A stretch of 64,000 nucleotides of DNA, taken from contig JAFLBL010000009.1 in the NCBI GenBank assembly GCA_017303855.1, positions 89,327 to 153,326 of the forward strand. The letters run 5' to 3'. The DNA comes from Chitinophagales bacterium. Its GTDB lineage: Bacteria > Bacteroidota > Bacteroidia > Chitinophagales > Chitinophagaceae. Positions within the stretch are counted from its first letter, which is position 1. The number at the start of each line of letters is the position of its first letter. The translations under genes were made by a program, and so were the position numbers. The notes under the pieces are model-generated. The model was given only the letters and a program-made list of their open reading frames with translations. It was not told where the DNA came from and did no database searches. Shown here one piece after another: positions 1 through 9,505 of the stretch.

Positions 1-814
1 TCCCCGCTCCTGCAAATGTGGCTTTTGCCAGGTCTTCAAAAGAACGGGCTTTTCCTGTACCCAGGTTATATAAGCCGGAAGGAACCGGATGTTCCATGAG
101 CCAGCAGCAAACATCCGCCACGTCTTTTACATAGATAAAATCACGCAGCTGCTGTCCGTCTTTAAAGTCCGGACGATGTGACCTGAAGAGTTTTACTTTT
201 CCGGTAGCCCGGATCTGATTGAACGAGTGAAATATCACACTGGCCATTCTGGCTTTGTGGTATTCATTGGGACCATATACATTGAAAAATTTGAGTCCGG
301 CCCAAAAGGGGTATTGGATTTCCGGCCGGGCTGTCCGCGCCAAAAGCCATTTATCAAATTCGTTTTTGGAAACACCATAAGGGTTCAGAGGCTTCAAATC
401 AGCCACACCACTATGCTTGTCCGAGTAGCCCTGTTCACCAGCGCCATAGGTAGCCGCTGATGATGCATACACCATAGGTATCATTCCGGATTCACAATAC
501 TCCCAGAGTTTTTTTGAAAACTCCAGGTTCAGTTTTTCGTGAATGCGATAGTCAAACTCCGTTGTATCGGTACGGGCGCCCAGGTGGAATACAAAATCAA
601 TGGCCGTTTCGCTTTCAGCCAGCCAATTGAACAATTGCTCCCGTTCAACCTGCCGCAAATAGTGCTTACCGGTATAGTTCGGCTTTTTATCTTCCCGGCT
701 GAAATCATCCACAATAATTACCCGGGTATAGCCGGCTGCATTAAGATGACCAAGGAGGTAAGACCCGATAAAGCCGGCGGCGCCGGTAAGTAATATGGTA
801 AGGTTGCGGTTCAT
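1..814 (-). CDS. hldD: ADP-L-glycero-D-manno-heptose 6-epimerase, 3' part beyond window
   Basis: Partial gene; 271 codons are visible and the frame runs off the left edge. The product is an extended short-chain dehydrogenase that makes ADP-L-glycero-D-manno-heptose for the LPS inner core. The translation begins MNRNLTILLTGAAGFIG, with a Rossmann glycine motif at residues 11-17, a YASSAATYG strand near 116-124 and the catalytic YxxxK (Tyr146, Lys150) in NPYGVSK. FFNVYGPNEYHK and QLRDFIYVKDVADV are typical of the HldD/RfaD branch of epimerases. The ATG at 814 lies 3 bp behind the purL stop, so the two genes are probably co-transcribed. The family identity is clear; the exact substrate is inferred from these signature segments. 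Confidence 0.9.
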   Translation of the reverse strand, partial: MNRNLTILLTGAAGFIGSYLLGHLNAAGYTRVIIVDDFSREDKKPNYTGKHYLRQVEREQLFNWLAESETAIDFVFHLGARTDTTEFDYRIHEKLNLEFSKKLWEYCESGMIPMVYASSAATYGAGEQGYSDKHSGVADLKPLNPYGVSKNEFDKWLLARTARPEIQYPFWAGLKFFNVYGPNEYHKARMASVIFHSFNQIRATGKVKLFRSHRPDFKDGQQLRDFIYVKDVADVCCWLMEHPVPSGLYNLGTGKARSFEDLAKATFAGAG

Positions 815-817
815 TTA

Positions 818-3052
818 CTAGATGGAACTAAGTGCTGCTCCTGCTTCTTCTTTTGCCAGGTAATTTTCAATGGATGTATCGTACATATGTTGCCATTCCG
901 GAATCCGCCCCCACTCCATGCCATCCACTTCCACAGAACCATCGGTAACGAGACCCAGTTCCTCAAAAGGATGATTCCCCAACAGCTCTTTTACTGCTGA
1001 CAGGTCTTCCTTTTTAACGGTAACGACTACCCTGCTTTGCTTTTCGCCAAACCAGTAAGCGTCTTTCCGGATGTCAGCGTCTGCGGCTACAACATCGAAT
1101 CCGAGCTGGTTGGTAAAACCGGCTTCGAGCAGGGTTACAAAGAGTCCTCCTTCACTGACATCGTGTGCAGAACGGATTAATCCGCTGCGGATCAGTTCAG
1201 CCAGCTTTTGCTGCAACGCAAATTCTTCTTCGATATCGAAGGCAGGTGCCGGGGAAAAGTGAACCTGTCTGAGTTTGCTCAGGTATTGAGACGATGCAAT
1301 ATCATTTCCCGAAGAACCAATCAGCAGGATACTATCCCCCTGCTGTTTAAAGTGAAGCGTCATTTTTTTATTAACATCTTCCAGCAGTCCTACCATACCA
1401 ATGGTTGGAGTCGGGAATACAGGACCGTCGGGATTCTGGTTATAGAAACTCACGTTGCCGCCGGTGACGGGTGTGTCAAATTTCCGGCAGGCATCGCCCA
1501 TTCCTTTAATGGCCTGCACAAACTGATAATAAACTTCAGGGTCATACGGATTCCCAAAGTTCAGGCAATTGGTAACGCCCAGCGGCTGTCCTCCACTGCA
1601 AACAATATTCCGGGCTGCTTCACTCACGGCTATCATGGCTCCTTTATAGGGATCTGCATACACATACCGGCTGTTGCAGTCTGTAGTTACGGCAATACCC
1701 TTTGTTGTACCCTTTACCAGAACAACTGCCGCATCAGTAGGTGTATTGGTGGATGTATTATTTGTACCCACCATACTATCGTACTGATTAAATATCCAGC
1801 GTTTGGAAGCAATGGAGGGCAGTGTCACTACTGCCTCCGCTGTTTTACGCAGATTATCGGGCACATCCACGGAAGCCGGATCGAATTTTCTGATTTCAGC
1901 CAGATATGCCGGTTCTGTAAATGCACGTTCATATTGTGGTGCACCGCCACCAAGCACCAGTTCATGTGCGGGTAATGAAGCATCCAGTTCCCCGTTCATA
2001 TAAAAGTTCAGTAACCCGTCATCCGTCACTTCACCAATAACAGAACAGGGCAGATCCCATTTTTCAAACACTTTTGTCACTTCCTCTTCACGGCCTTTTT
2101 CCGCCACCAGGAGCATGCGTTCCTGGCTTTCACTCAGCAGCAATTCCCAGGTTTTCATGTTTTTCTGACGGGTGGGTACTTTATCAAGATCTATCCGCAT
2201 TCCCACTTCCCCTTTCGCACTCATCTCAGCGGTGGAACATATGATACCCGCAGCTCCCATATCCTGCATACCCACAACCGCACCGGTCTGAATTACTTCC
2301 AGGCAGGCTTCCAGCAGTTTCTTTTCCTGAAAAGGGTCACCGACCTGAACGGCCGGAAGATCCTGAGCGCTTTCTGCAGTAATATCGGCAGAAGCAAAAG
2401 AGGCACCGCCGATTCCATCTTTACCGGTGGCACTGCCAACGAACATTACGGGATTGCCTTTACCGAGAGCGGTGGCAGAAACAGTCTCTCCCACTTTTAC
2501 AATCCCCACACTCATTGCATTCACGAGCGGATTGGTATGATAACATTCGTCAAAGTATATTTCGCCGCCAACGGTTGGTACGCCAAAACAGTTTCCGTAA
2601 TGACCGATGCCATGCACCACTCCGGACAACAAATGCTGGGTTTTGTCCTCCTCCAGTTTTCCAAACCGCAGCGAATTCAGGGAGGCAATGGGACGGGCTC
2701 CCATTGTAAAGATATCGCGGTGTATGCCACCTACTCCGGTAGCGGCACCCTGAAACGGTTCAATGGCCGAAGGGTGGTTATGGGACTCAATTTTAAATAC
2801 CACACCCAGTCCATCACCGATATCCATTAATCCTGCATTCTCTTCGCCGGCTTTTACGAGCATACGTCCTCCTTCACGGGGAAGGGTTTTCAGCCATTTG
2901 ATTGAATTTTTATAGCTGCAGTGTTCACTCCACATGCCGGAGAAAGCACAGAGTTCATTAAAATTGGGGGTGCGGCCGAGTTTCTGAATAATCAGTTCAA
3001 ATTCGGCGGCCGTCAGCCGGAGTTGTTCGGCCGTTTTTACGGTTACTTCCAT
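818..3052 (-). CDS. purL: Phosphoribosylformylglycinamidine synthase subunit PurL
   Basis: Small-type PurL, 744 aa, which converts FGAR to FGAM in purine synthesis using ATP and glutamine-derived ammonia; this type normally works with separate PurS and PurQ subunits, neither of which is in the window. WSEHCSYKNS (residues 41-50, catalytic His44), KIESHNHPSAIEPFQGAATG, and the AIRS-type repeats are all present. The frame stays open upstream to 3133, but the ATG at 3052 gives the family's usual N-terminus (MEVTVKTAEQL), and a TACTTTTG -7 box lies just upstream at 3072-3079 on the same strand, inside the longer frame, so the longer start is rejected. hldD follows after 3 bp. Length is normal and nothing is missing. 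Confidence 0.96.
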   Translation of the reverse strand: MEVTVKTAEQLRLTAAEFELIIQKLGRTPNFNELCAFSGMWSEHCSYKNSIKWLKTLPREGGRMLVKAGEENAGLMDIGDGLGVVFKIESHNHPSAIEPFQGAATGVGGIHRDIFTMGARPIASLNSLRFGKLEEDKTQHLLSGVVHGIGHYGNCFGVPTVGGEIYFDECYHTNPLVNAMSVGIVKVGETVSATALGKGNPVMFVGSATGKDGIGGASFASADITAESAQDLPAVQVGDPFQEKKLLEACLEVIQTGAVVGMQDMGAAGIICSTAEMSAKGEVGMRIDLDKVPTRQKNMKTWELLLSESQERMLLVAEKGREEEVTKVFEKWDLPCSVIGEVTDDGLLNFYMNGELDASLPAHELVLGGGAPQYERAFTEPAYLAEIRKFDPASVDVPDNLRKTAEAVVTLPSIASKRWIFNQYDSMVGTNNTSTNTPTDAAVVLVKGTTKGIAVTTDCNSRYVYADPYKGAMIAVSEAARNIVCSGGQPLGVTNCLNFGNPYDPEVYYQFVQAIKGMGDACRKFDTPVTGGNVSFYNQNPDGPVFPTPTIGMVGLLEDVNKKMTLHFKQQGDSILLIGSSGNDIASSQYLSKLRQVHFSPAPAFDIEEEFALQQKLAELIRSGLIRSAHDVSEGGLFVTLLEAGFTNQLGFDVVAADADIRKDAYWFGEKQSRVVVTVKKEDLSAVKELLGNHPFEELGLVTDGSVEVDGMEWGRIPEWQHMYDTSIENYLAKEEAGAALSSI

Positions 3053-3071
3053 TTGCTTGAATGTTGAGCAG

Positions 3072-3079
3072 CAAAAGTA
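3072..3079 (-). promoter_or_regulatory. Putative purL promoter, -7 element
   Basis: Reads TACTTTTG on the minus strand, an exact match to the Bacteroidota sigma-ABfr -7 consensus TAnnTTTG, 19 bp before the purL ATG. No clear TTG/TTTG -33 element is seen at 19-21 bp spacing. Confidence 0.5.
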
Positions 3080-3119
3080 AAACATACCGGGCACTGACCG
3101 TTCAGTACTTTTCAACTTT

Positions 3120-4433
3120 ATGCTGACAATCACGTCAATTATGGCTATTATTGCTGGTAAAACCTGTTGTGTGGAATACCTTCTCTTTGCCGGTTATCTG
3201 ATACTGTTTGCCTGGCTGGTAACAAAAGTGAAGTTTTTTACCAATTCCGGACTTACAAAATCCCAACTCATTATAATTTTTTTGCTGAAAGTGTTGGCCG
3301 GAATTTTTTATGGCTGGATTGGTATTTATTATGGCGGGTATGCTAAAATGTGGGACACCTGGCTATTCCATGCTAACGGGCTCTACGAATATCAGCTGTT
3401 GCAAACAGATCCACAGGAGTACCTGGTCAATATATTCAGGAATGGATATGAAAATGGCATGAGCCGCTTTTTTGAATCTACCGGCTCGTTCTGGAACGAC
3501 CTGAAGGGTAATGTGTTTATCAAATTGTTATCCCTTTTTAATGTTTTAAGTTTCGGTAATTATTACATCAACATTATATTCTATTCCTTTCTTACGCTTT
3601 TTGGAGCTACAGCAGTTTTCAGGGTAATGAACGACGCCTATCCCGGTAAGAAACTTACCATTCTGCTGGCCACATTCATGATCCCTTCATTTTTATACTG
3701 GACGAGCGGAATACACAAAGAAGGGCTGCTTTTTACCGGTATTGCCATTTGTACCTACAGTGTTTATTTCGCCGGCAAAAACAATCGTTTTTCCAGGAAG
3801 AAAGTAACGGCATTGATCGCAGGAATGCTATTGGTTATGCTGCTCAGGAATTTTCTGGCAGCCCTGTTAGTACCGGCCTTGTTTGCCTGGATCATTTCTA
3901 ACAGGTATCCCGAAAAAGGGCTCCGGATTTTCAGTACTCTTTATCTGCTTTTTATAGTATTTTTTTTCACTGCCCGTTATATAGATCCGGCTCTTGATTT
4001 TCCCAATTCAGTGGTAAACAAACAACATGATTTCATTCACTACACAAAAGGCCGTACAACAGTACCCATACGTGAATTAGAACCCACTGCCATCAGTTTT
4101 CTGATCAATATACCTCAATCACTGAATCTGACAATGCTTCGTCCGGCTCCGGGCGATGTACACCATATGTTATCATTGGCAGCTGCCGTTGAAATTCATA
4201 TATTCCTTTTTCTATTTCTGCTCTTTTTATGGAAAAGAAGTAACGGGGTCCGGTCCCGCAACCTCTTGTATTTTTGCATTTTCTTTTCTACTTCCGTTTT
4301 TCTGGCTATTGGATACAGTAATAATAATATCGGAGCCATAGTCCGATACCGGAGTATTATAATGCCGTTTATTCTGATACCTATGATTGCCAGTATTGAC
4401 TGGAATAGAATAAAAGAGATTTTAAAAAATTAA
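3120..4433 (+). CDS. Polytopic membrane protein of unknown function
   Basis: A 437-aa integral membrane protein with about nine or ten hydrophobic segments, the first near residues 19-35, and a soluble stretch near residues 80-135 rich in aromatic residues. No catalytic motif was recognised. Its size and topology are like those of polysaccharide polymerases or lipid-linked-sugar glycosyltransferases, but that is only a resemblance. It is divergent from purL. The ATG at 3120 was chosen; an ATG at 3141 and a GTG at 3171 are possible later starts that keep the first membrane segment. It has no partner gene on the same strand, and glnA begins 160 bp after it. The call as a real gene is firm because of its length and hydrophobic pattern. 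Confidence 0.75.
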   Translation: MLTITSIMAIIAGKTCCVEYLLFAGYLILFAWLVTKVKFFTNSGLTKSQLIIIFLLKVLAGIFYGWIGIYYGGYAKMWDTWLFHANGLYEYQLLQTDPQEYLVNIFRNGYENGMSRFFESTGSFWNDLKGNVFIKLLSLFNVLSFGNYYINIIFYSFLTLFGATAVFRVMNDAYPGKKLTILLATFMIPSFLYWTSGIHKEGLLFTGIAICTYSVYFAGKNNRFSRKKVTALIAGMLLVMLLRNFLAALLVPALFAWIISNRYPEKGLRIFSTLYLLFIVFFFTARYIDPALDFPNSVVNKQHDFIHYTKGRTTVPIRELEPTAISFLINIPQSLNLTMLRPAPGDVHHMLSLAAAVEIHIFLFLFLLFLWKRSNGVRSRNLLYFCIFFSTSVFLAIGYSNNNIGAIVRYRSIIMPFILIPMIASIDWNRIKEILKN

Positions 4434-4593
4434 TTTAAAATATTTTATAATGTGTGTTTTTAACCCTACTGTTCGTTAATATTTATAATTTCGCTTCGAA
4501 TTAATCACATTTTTCCCCCTTTCCGCTTATTTTATTGATTTTTACTTGGCAAAACAGCCTCAATTCCCTTGCTTTGCAGAAAATCAATCATAC

Positions 4594-6783
4594 ATGTCAC
4601 TACGTTTTAATGCAATCAACGGCCTTACCTCCAAATCCGAAGTGGCGGTAGAAGGCGGCGCAAAAATCACTGCTATTTTCAACAGCAATGTATTTACGCT
4701 TAAAACTGCCCGTGAGTTTTTGAGCGATGAGGCTTATAAAAGCCTTCAGTCATCTATTAAGGCAGGTCATAAAATTGACCGGGCTGTTGCCAACCAGATC
4801 GCTACTGGTATGCGTGCCTGGGCTGAGTCAAAGGGTGTTTCCCATTTTACTCACTGGTTTCAGCCATTGACCGGAACTACTGCAGAAAAACATGATTCTT
4901 TCTTTACATTAAAAGGGGATGGCACACCGATTGAACAATTCGAAGGTGATGCACTTGTACAACAGGAGCCCGATGCATCATCGTTCCCCAGTGGTGGATT
5001 AAGAGCTACATTTGAAGCCCGTGGTTATACTGCATGGGACCCTTCATCCCCACCCTTTATAATGGAAATCGGACAAGGTAAAACACTTTGTATCCCTACC
5101 ATATTTGTTTCCTATACCGGTGAGTCGCTGGATTATAAAGCCCCGCTGCTGAAAGCACTTGACGCGCTGAATAAAGCGGCGGTAGATGTTTGTAACTATT
5201 TCGATAAAAATGTTAACCGCGTTACAGCAACCCTTGGCTGGGAACAGGAGTATTTTGTAATAGATGAAGCCATGTTCAATGCCCGCCCGGATCTGATTAT
5301 GACCGGACGTACCGTATACGGGCACACATCGGCCAAAAACCAGCAGCTGGAAGATCACTATTTCGGTTCAATTCCGGAAAGAGTGTATACCTATATGCGC
5401 GATTTTGAAATGGAATCCTATAAGCTGGGTATTCCCCTGCGTACCCGTCACAATGAAGTAGCCCCCGCTCAGTTTGAGTGCGCCCCGATTTTTGAAGAGG
5501 TGAGCGTGGCTGTAGATCATAACTCCCTGCTGATGGATGTGATGGATCGTGTGGCCCGTCGTCATAACCTGCGTGTTCTGCTGCATGAAAAACCATTTGC
5601 CGGCATTAACGGTAGTGGTAAACACAATAACTGGAGTATGGCAACCGATACCGGAGTAAATCTGCTGGCTCCTGGTAAAACGCCCAAGACCAACCTGATG
5701 TTCCTGACGTTCTTCGTCAACACGATCAAAGCGGTACATGATTATGCAGATATTCTCCGCGCATCAATCGCTTCTGCCCCCAACGATCACCGCCTGGGTG
5801 CCAACGAAGCACCTCCTGCGATCATTTCTGTTTTCATCGGTCAGTATCTCTCCAAAGTACTGCAGGATGTAAAAGAACGTGTATCCGACAAAATGGATGA
5901 GACTGATGAGAGCATGCTGAAGATCGATATCCATAAGAGCATTCCTGAATTGCTGATGGATAATACAGACCGTAACCGGACTTCTCCCTTCGCCTTCACC
6001 GGTAATAAGTTCGAGTTCCGCGCGGTTGGTTCCACAGCCAATTGTGCCAACCCGATGACAGTTCTGAATACCATCATGGCTGATACGCTGAAACAATTCA
6101 AAAAAGAAGTGGATGCGCTTATTGAAAAAGGCGAGAAGAAGGAAATCGCCATCATGCATGTGATCCGCCAGTATATCGTAGCCAGTGAAAAAGTTTTGTT
6201 TGAAGGTGATGGTTATAGTGAAGCGTGGGCGAAAGAAGCGGAGAAAAGAGGTCTGCCTAACGTGAAGACTACCCCGCTTGCCCTCGACGCTATGGTAACT
6301 GAAAAGGCAAAGAAATTGTTCGAAAGCAACAACATCTACAGTCATTCAGAACTCGAAGCCCGTCACGAGATCGAACTCGAGAAATACATCAAGAAAGTAC
6401 AGATCGAAAGCCGGATTATGGGCGAGCTGGCTACCAGCCATGTATTACCCACGGCAATCCGTTATCAGAACCTGCTGGCCAACAATATCCGTGGGCTGAA
6501 AGAAGCCGGTCTGAGTGAAGCGGCCTTCGCCAATCAGAAACAGATTCTGGAAAAGATTTCAGAACATATCAATAAGACAGCCGACCTGGTAGAGAAAATG
6601 ATCGAAGCCCGTAAAGTCTGCAATAATATGGACAATACCCGCACCAAGGCGATCGCTTACCAGAGCCAGGTAAAAGACGCGTTCTTTGACCAGATCCGTT
6701 ACCATGTTGACAAACTGGAATTGCTGGTGGATGACCGCGAATGGTACCTGCCGAAATATCGTGAGATTCTGTTCCTGCGTTAA
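4594..6783 (+). CDS. glnA: Glutamine synthetase type III
   Basis: GSIII, 729 aa, the large glutamine synthetase typical of Bacteroidota and cyanobacteria, which assimilates ammonia into glutamine. Active-site segments seen are GWEQEYFVID, RTRHNEVAPAQFE, HEKPFAGINGSGKHNNWSM and NRTSPFAFTGNKFEFRAVGS, followed by the long helical C-terminal region special to this class. An in-frame TTG at 4546 would add 16 residues, but the ATG at 4594 gives MSLRFNAINGL, the family's usual beginning and length. A strong terminator follows. The leader from 4434 to 4593 is AT-rich; no convincing promoter or riboswitch was found in it. Confidence 0.96.
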   Translation: MSLRFNAINGLTSKSEVAVEGGAKITAIFNSNVFTLKTAREFLSDEAYKSLQSSIKAGHKIDRAVANQIATGMRAWAESKGVSHFTHWFQPLTGTTAEKHDSFFTLKGDGTPIEQFEGDALVQQEPDASSFPSGGLRATFEARGYTAWDPSSPPFIMEIGQGKTLCIPTIFVSYTGESLDYKAPLLKALDALNKAAVDVCNYFDKNVNRVTATLGWEQEYFVIDEAMFNARPDLIMTGRTVYGHTSAKNQQLEDHYFGSIPERVYTYMRDFEMESYKLGIPLRTRHNEVAPAQFECAPIFEEVSVAVDHNSLLMDVMDRVARRHNLRVLLHEKPFAGINGSGKHNNWSMATDTGVNLLAPGKTPKTNLMFLTFFVNTIKAVHDYADILRASIASAPNDHRLGANEAPPAIISVFIGQYLSKVLQDVKERVSDKMDETDESMLKIDIHKSIPELLMDNTDRNRTSPFAFTGNKFEFRAVGSTANCANPMTVLNTIMADTLKQFKKEVDALIEKGEKKEIAIMHVIRQYIVASEKVLFEGDGYSEAWAKEAEKRGLPNVKTTPLALDAMVTEKAKKLFESNNIYSHSELEARHEIELEKYIKKVQIESRIMGELATSHVLPTAIRYQNLLANNIRGLKEAGLSEAAFANQKQILEKISEHINKTADLVEKMIEARKVCNNMDNTRTKAIAYQSQVKDAFFDQIRYHVDKLELLVDDREWYLPKYREILFLR

Positions 6784-6806
6784 TCGTAAAGATCTATTTT
6801 AAGATA

Positions 6807-6839
6807 AAAGCCCTGGTTCATCACCGGGGCTTTTTTTTT
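6807..6839 (+). terminator. Rho-independent terminator of glnA
   Basis: AAAGCCCTGG and CCGGGGCTTT pair as a 10-bp stem (one G-U) around a short loop, followed by nine T residues, 24 bp after the glnA stop. Confidence 0.85.
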
Positions 6840-6840
6840 A

Positions 6841-6864
6841 GTCGGGAGTCGGGAGTCGGGAGTT
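6841..6864. repeat. Heptamer tandem array (GTCGGGA)3
   Basis: Three perfect copies of GTCGGGA in direct tandem (6841-6861), directly after the glnA terminator, then a degenerate GTTAATA. The same heptamer, in the other orientation, recurs at 36849-36869. Together with the arrays at 16047-16157 and 38802-38895 it appears to belong to one family of short-period intergenic arrays. Confidence 0.8.
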
Positions 6865-6938
6865 AATACAAGGGCCTGAAAATAAAATCATGTGTAACAA
6901 AATAAATACTGCTTTATCTGATAATTGCAGGCTGATTA

Positions 6939-8144
6939 CTAACGACTAAAATTAGCCTTCATCACCCGCAGTACATTACCGCCAAGGATCCGTTTGATGG
7001 ATTTATTGGAATAGCCACGGTGAATTAATTCCTCAGTGATCTTCGGATAGGTGGTTACATCTTCCAGTCCGACAGGAACAGACCCGACACCATCATAATC
7101 AGAGCCTATGCCCACATATCTATCGCCAACAAGTTTTACTATATAGTCGATATGATCTACTAATTGTTCCAGTGAAGGACGCGTGGCATTCATGATGCTG
7201 TCATATTTATACTCCCACTTTTTCATGCTATACAGGCTATCAGGAACTGGTACACCGGCCAACGACAACATGAATTTTTCTTTTTCAAGTAGCAATGTCT
7301 TCTGTACCTGATCATACTCCCTGCTTATAAAGCCGGAATAGAAATTAATACAAATCACACCTCCATTGTTCGCCACCGCCCTGATCTGGTCATCCTTTAC
7401 ATTCCTGAAAACCGGGCAGATAGACCAGACCGAACTATGTGATAAGATCACTGGTTTTTTTGATACAGCGATGGCATCATAAAATGTCTGTTCACCCACA
7501 TGAGACAGATCCACCATCACTCCCAGTTCATTCAGTCTTTCCACTACCTGCTTACCGAAAGGAGTCAGCCCTTTTTGTTTCAGCCGTTCCGGATGCAGGG
7601 TTTCATCCATGGCACTGCTGGCCCAGTCTGTACTATTATTCCATGTCAGCGTCAGGTACTTCATCCCCAATGCATACAGGCTGTCCAGTTTGGCCAGGTC
7701 GTTTTCGATCATGTGTCCGCCCTCTACTCCTATCAGCGATACCAGCTTGTCTTTATGCGCCCTGCGCTTAATTTCCCTGAAGCTGTCTCCCGTTGTCATC
7801 CGGTCAGGGTTGCGGAGAATAATACGATGAAGGGAGTCTATTTCCTGCAACGCATCCTGAAAAAAACCTTCTTTATTCCGGGGCATTTTATCCGTCCATA
7901 CAGAAAAAAACTGCAGATCAAGGCCCCCCTTTTTCCACCTGTACAAATCGCTATGACCCGTATTCAGTCGGGTCGCCAGATCCTTTCCTTCCAGTACCAG
8001 TCCGGTCAGACAATCATTGTGCGTATCCACCACAATGGCTTTTTCATGAACCCTGGCCATCGATTGTGCGGGGAGATTTATGGCAGCGCCGGTTAAAAAA
8101 ACCAAGAATAGTACGTGGAGTAAACAGGTCTGACCTTTTTTCAT
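6939..8144 (-). CDS. Secreted membrane dipeptidase, peptidase family M19
   Basis: A 401-aa zinc dipeptidase of the renal dipeptidase type, expected to cleave dipeptides in the periplasm. A signal peptide covers about residues 1-27. Metal-binding features seen are VVDTHNDC (His42, Asp44), GVEGGHMIEND with the bridging glutamate, VDLSHVGEQTF, PVILSHSS and VGIGSDYDGVG. Length and order of motifs are normal for M19. It is convergent with glnA and stands alone on its strand. The exact substrate cannot be read from the sequence; family members range from general dipeptidases to D-amino-acid-containing peptide hydrolases. Confidence 0.93.
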   Translation of the reverse strand: MKKGQTCLLHVLFLVFLTGAAINLPAQSMARVHEKAIVVDTHNDCLTGLVLEGKDLATRLNTGHSDLYRWKKGGLDLQFFSVWTDKMPRNKEGFFQDALQEIDSLHRIILRNPDRMTTGDSFREIKRRAHKDKLVSLIGVEGGHMIENDLAKLDSLYALGMKYLTLTWNNSTDWASSAMDETLHPERLKQKGLTPFGKQVVERLNELGVMVDLSHVGEQTFYDAIAVSKKPVILSHSSVWSICPVFRNVKDDQIRAVANNGGVICINFYSGFISREYDQVQKTLLLEKEKFMLSLAGVPVPDSLYSMKKWEYKYDSIMNATRPSLEQLVDHIDYIVKLVGDRYVGIGSDYDGVGSVPVGLEDVTTYPKITEELIHRGYSNKSIKRILGGNVLRVMKANFSR

Positions 8145-8279
8145 GATGCTGAAATTAAAGCGTGGTAAAAAACGGCAAGTTTCCGTCTTTAGTTCCTGTA
8201 ATTTAACACAAAGAAAGGATTCTGTTAAAGAGATCCTCCGGATACAACTTTCTGACCCGGATTTTCGACATTTGTATAT

Positions 8280-8639
8280 ATGAAACTTACTTTACCCCTT
8301 TTGCTGATCCTTTTTTCCCTGTCTGTAAAGGCTCAACAGGTGGATAGTATTTATTTTCACCTGTACACTGACAGTCTGAAAAAAGGCCAGCACAATTATA
8401 TCAATGTGGATGCTAAACTTAAAAACGGCCGCTGGTTGCCCATGACGGCGAAAGATGTAGAGTTTTCCTGTAACCAGGCAAGATTCGAAGGAAATGAACT
8501 GGTTATACCTGTAGATTTCAGCGAGCCCAAAGTGACTGTAAAAGCCGTATTGAAATCAAACCGCTCCCTGATAATTGAAACAACGATCTGGATCAAAACC
8601 CGCCCGGATCCGGAGTTGCCCAAACTGAAAAGACAATAA
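8280..8639 (+). CDS. Small secreted protein of unknown function
   Basis: A 119-aa protein with a clear signal peptide (about residues 1-18, ending SVKAQQ) and a mature part of about 100 residues that alternates polar and hydrophobic residues, suggesting a single beta-sandwich domain. No known family was recognised. An ACATTTG sequence ends only 5 bp before the ATG, so the transcript may have a very short leader. It is divergent from the dipeptidase gene and convergent with the transaldolase gene, sharing a terminator region with the latter. Confidence 0.75.
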   Translation: MKLTLPLLLILFSLSVKAQQVDSIYFHLYTDSLKKGQHNYINVDAKLKNGRWLPMTAKDVEFSCNQARFEGNELVIPVDFSEPKVTVKAVLKSNRSLIIETTIWIKTRPDPELPKLKRQ

Positions 8640-8686
8640 TCATTACATATGTCGGCTATTGTAGTTTGATTACCGAACTGCATATA

Positions 8687-8723
8687 TAAAAAAAGGCCCT
8701 GTTACCAGGACCCTTTGCTCTTT
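8687..8723. terminator. Probable bidirectional terminator
   Basis: An imperfect hairpin, AAAGGCCCTG / CAGGACCCTTT, sits between two convergent genes. It has an A-run on its left (U-run for the minus strand) and a T-rich right flank. Confidence 0.6.
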
Positions 8724-8742
8724 ATTGTCAGTAGAAAATTTC

Positions 8743-9396
8743 TCAGGCGAATTTTTTTGCATCTTCCAGGAACTTAGCCAGTCCGATATCCGTCAGCGGA
8801 TGTTTCAGCAATCCAAGGATTGAATCGAGCGGACAAGTGCAAACATCGGCACCGGCTTCCGCACAACGTACAATGTGCAGGGCATTGCGGATAGAGGCGG
8901 CCAGTATTTCCGTCTTGTATCCCTGTACCGAATAAATATGCGATATCTGGGAGATCAGTTCAATACCATCCCAGTTACTATCATCAATACGTCCGATAAA
9001 AGGTGACAGATAGGTAGCTCCCGCTTTTGCAGCGAGGATAGCCTGACCTGCGGAAAACACGAGTGTGCAATTGGTACGGATACCATTATCACTAAACCAT
9101 TTAATGGCCTTTATACCGTCCTTGATCATCGGGACTTTCACTACAATATTCGGGTGTATCGCCGCCAGTTTCTTACCTTCTTCCACCATGGCGTTGAATT
9201 CCGTACTGACCACTTCCGCACTGATATCTCCATCCACCAGTTCACAGATGGTTTTATAGTGATTCATTACAGCTTCCTCCCCTTTTATACCTTCTTTGGC
9301 CATCAGAGAAGGGTTGGTGGTAACGCCATCGAGAATGCCCAGTTCATTTGCTTCTTTAATCTGTGCCAGGTTGGCCGTATCAATAAAAAATTTCAT
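8743..9396 (-). CDS. fsa: Fructose-6-phosphate aldolase / small transaldolase
   Basis: A 217-aa single-domain transaldolase-family protein (TalC/FSA branch), a TIM barrel that uses a Schiff-base lysine. MKFFIDTANLAQIKEA, DGVTTNPSLMAKEG, the lysine in VVKVPMI (Lys87, matching the catalytic lysine of the family), NCTLVFSAGQA and SPFIGRIDD are all intact. It acts on sugar phosphates in the pentose phosphate or glycolytic pool; transaldolase and fructose-6-phosphate aldolase activity cannot be told apart from the sequence with certainty. Upstream at 9506-9602 lies the SRP RNA gene on the same strand. Confidence 0.92.
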   Translation of the reverse strand: MKFFIDTANLAQIKEANELGILDGVTTNPSLMAKEGIKGEEAVMNHYKTICELVDGDISAEVVSTEFNAMVEEGKKLAAIHPNIVVKVPMIKDGIKAIKWFSDNGIRTNCTLVFSAGQAILAAKAGATYLSPFIGRIDDSNWDGIELISQISHIYSVQGYKTEILAASIRNALHIVRCAEAGADVCTCPLDSILGLLKHPLTDIGLAKFLEDAKKFA

Positions 9397-9434
9397 GTTG
9401 TTGTATTTTGAGTACTAAACTATTGCGATTCTGT

Positions 9435-9494
9435 GAGGAGTCCTCCTGAACGAACTGGTGGAGGTGGAATCCTCCTACGCCAAGGCTACGGAGG
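9435..9494. repeat. Imperfect palindromic repeat, 'YAKATEGK'-coding type
   Basis: Contains CCTCC-TACGCCAAGGCTAC-GGAGG (9471-9494), an imperfect palindrome with 5-bp outer arms, preceded by GAGGAGTCCTCC (9435-9446). One frame reads SYAKATEGK. From memory, repeats of this kind occur at many places in Bacteroidota genomes. It lies just beyond the 3' end of the SRP RNA gene. Confidence 0.55.
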
Positions 9495-9497
9495 GTA

Positions 9498-9505
9498 AAA
9501 AAAGT
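9498..9505 (-). terminator. U-tract ending the SRP RNA
   Basis: Directly after the closing stem of the SRP RNA the minus strand reads ACTTTTTTTA, so the RNA's own terminal stem plus the U-run is likely to act as terminator. Confidence 0.6.

Noticed and set aside
1208..1975. 255-codon frame antisense to purL
   Set aside because: Contained in the conserved purL gene; no family pattern.
4546..4593. TTG start of glnA with a 16-residue extension
   Set aside because: The ATG at 4594 gives the usual GSIII N-terminus and length.
5764..6345. 193-codon frame antisense to glnA
   Set aside because: Lies wholly within highly conserved GSIII coding sequence; long antisense frames are expected there from codon bias.
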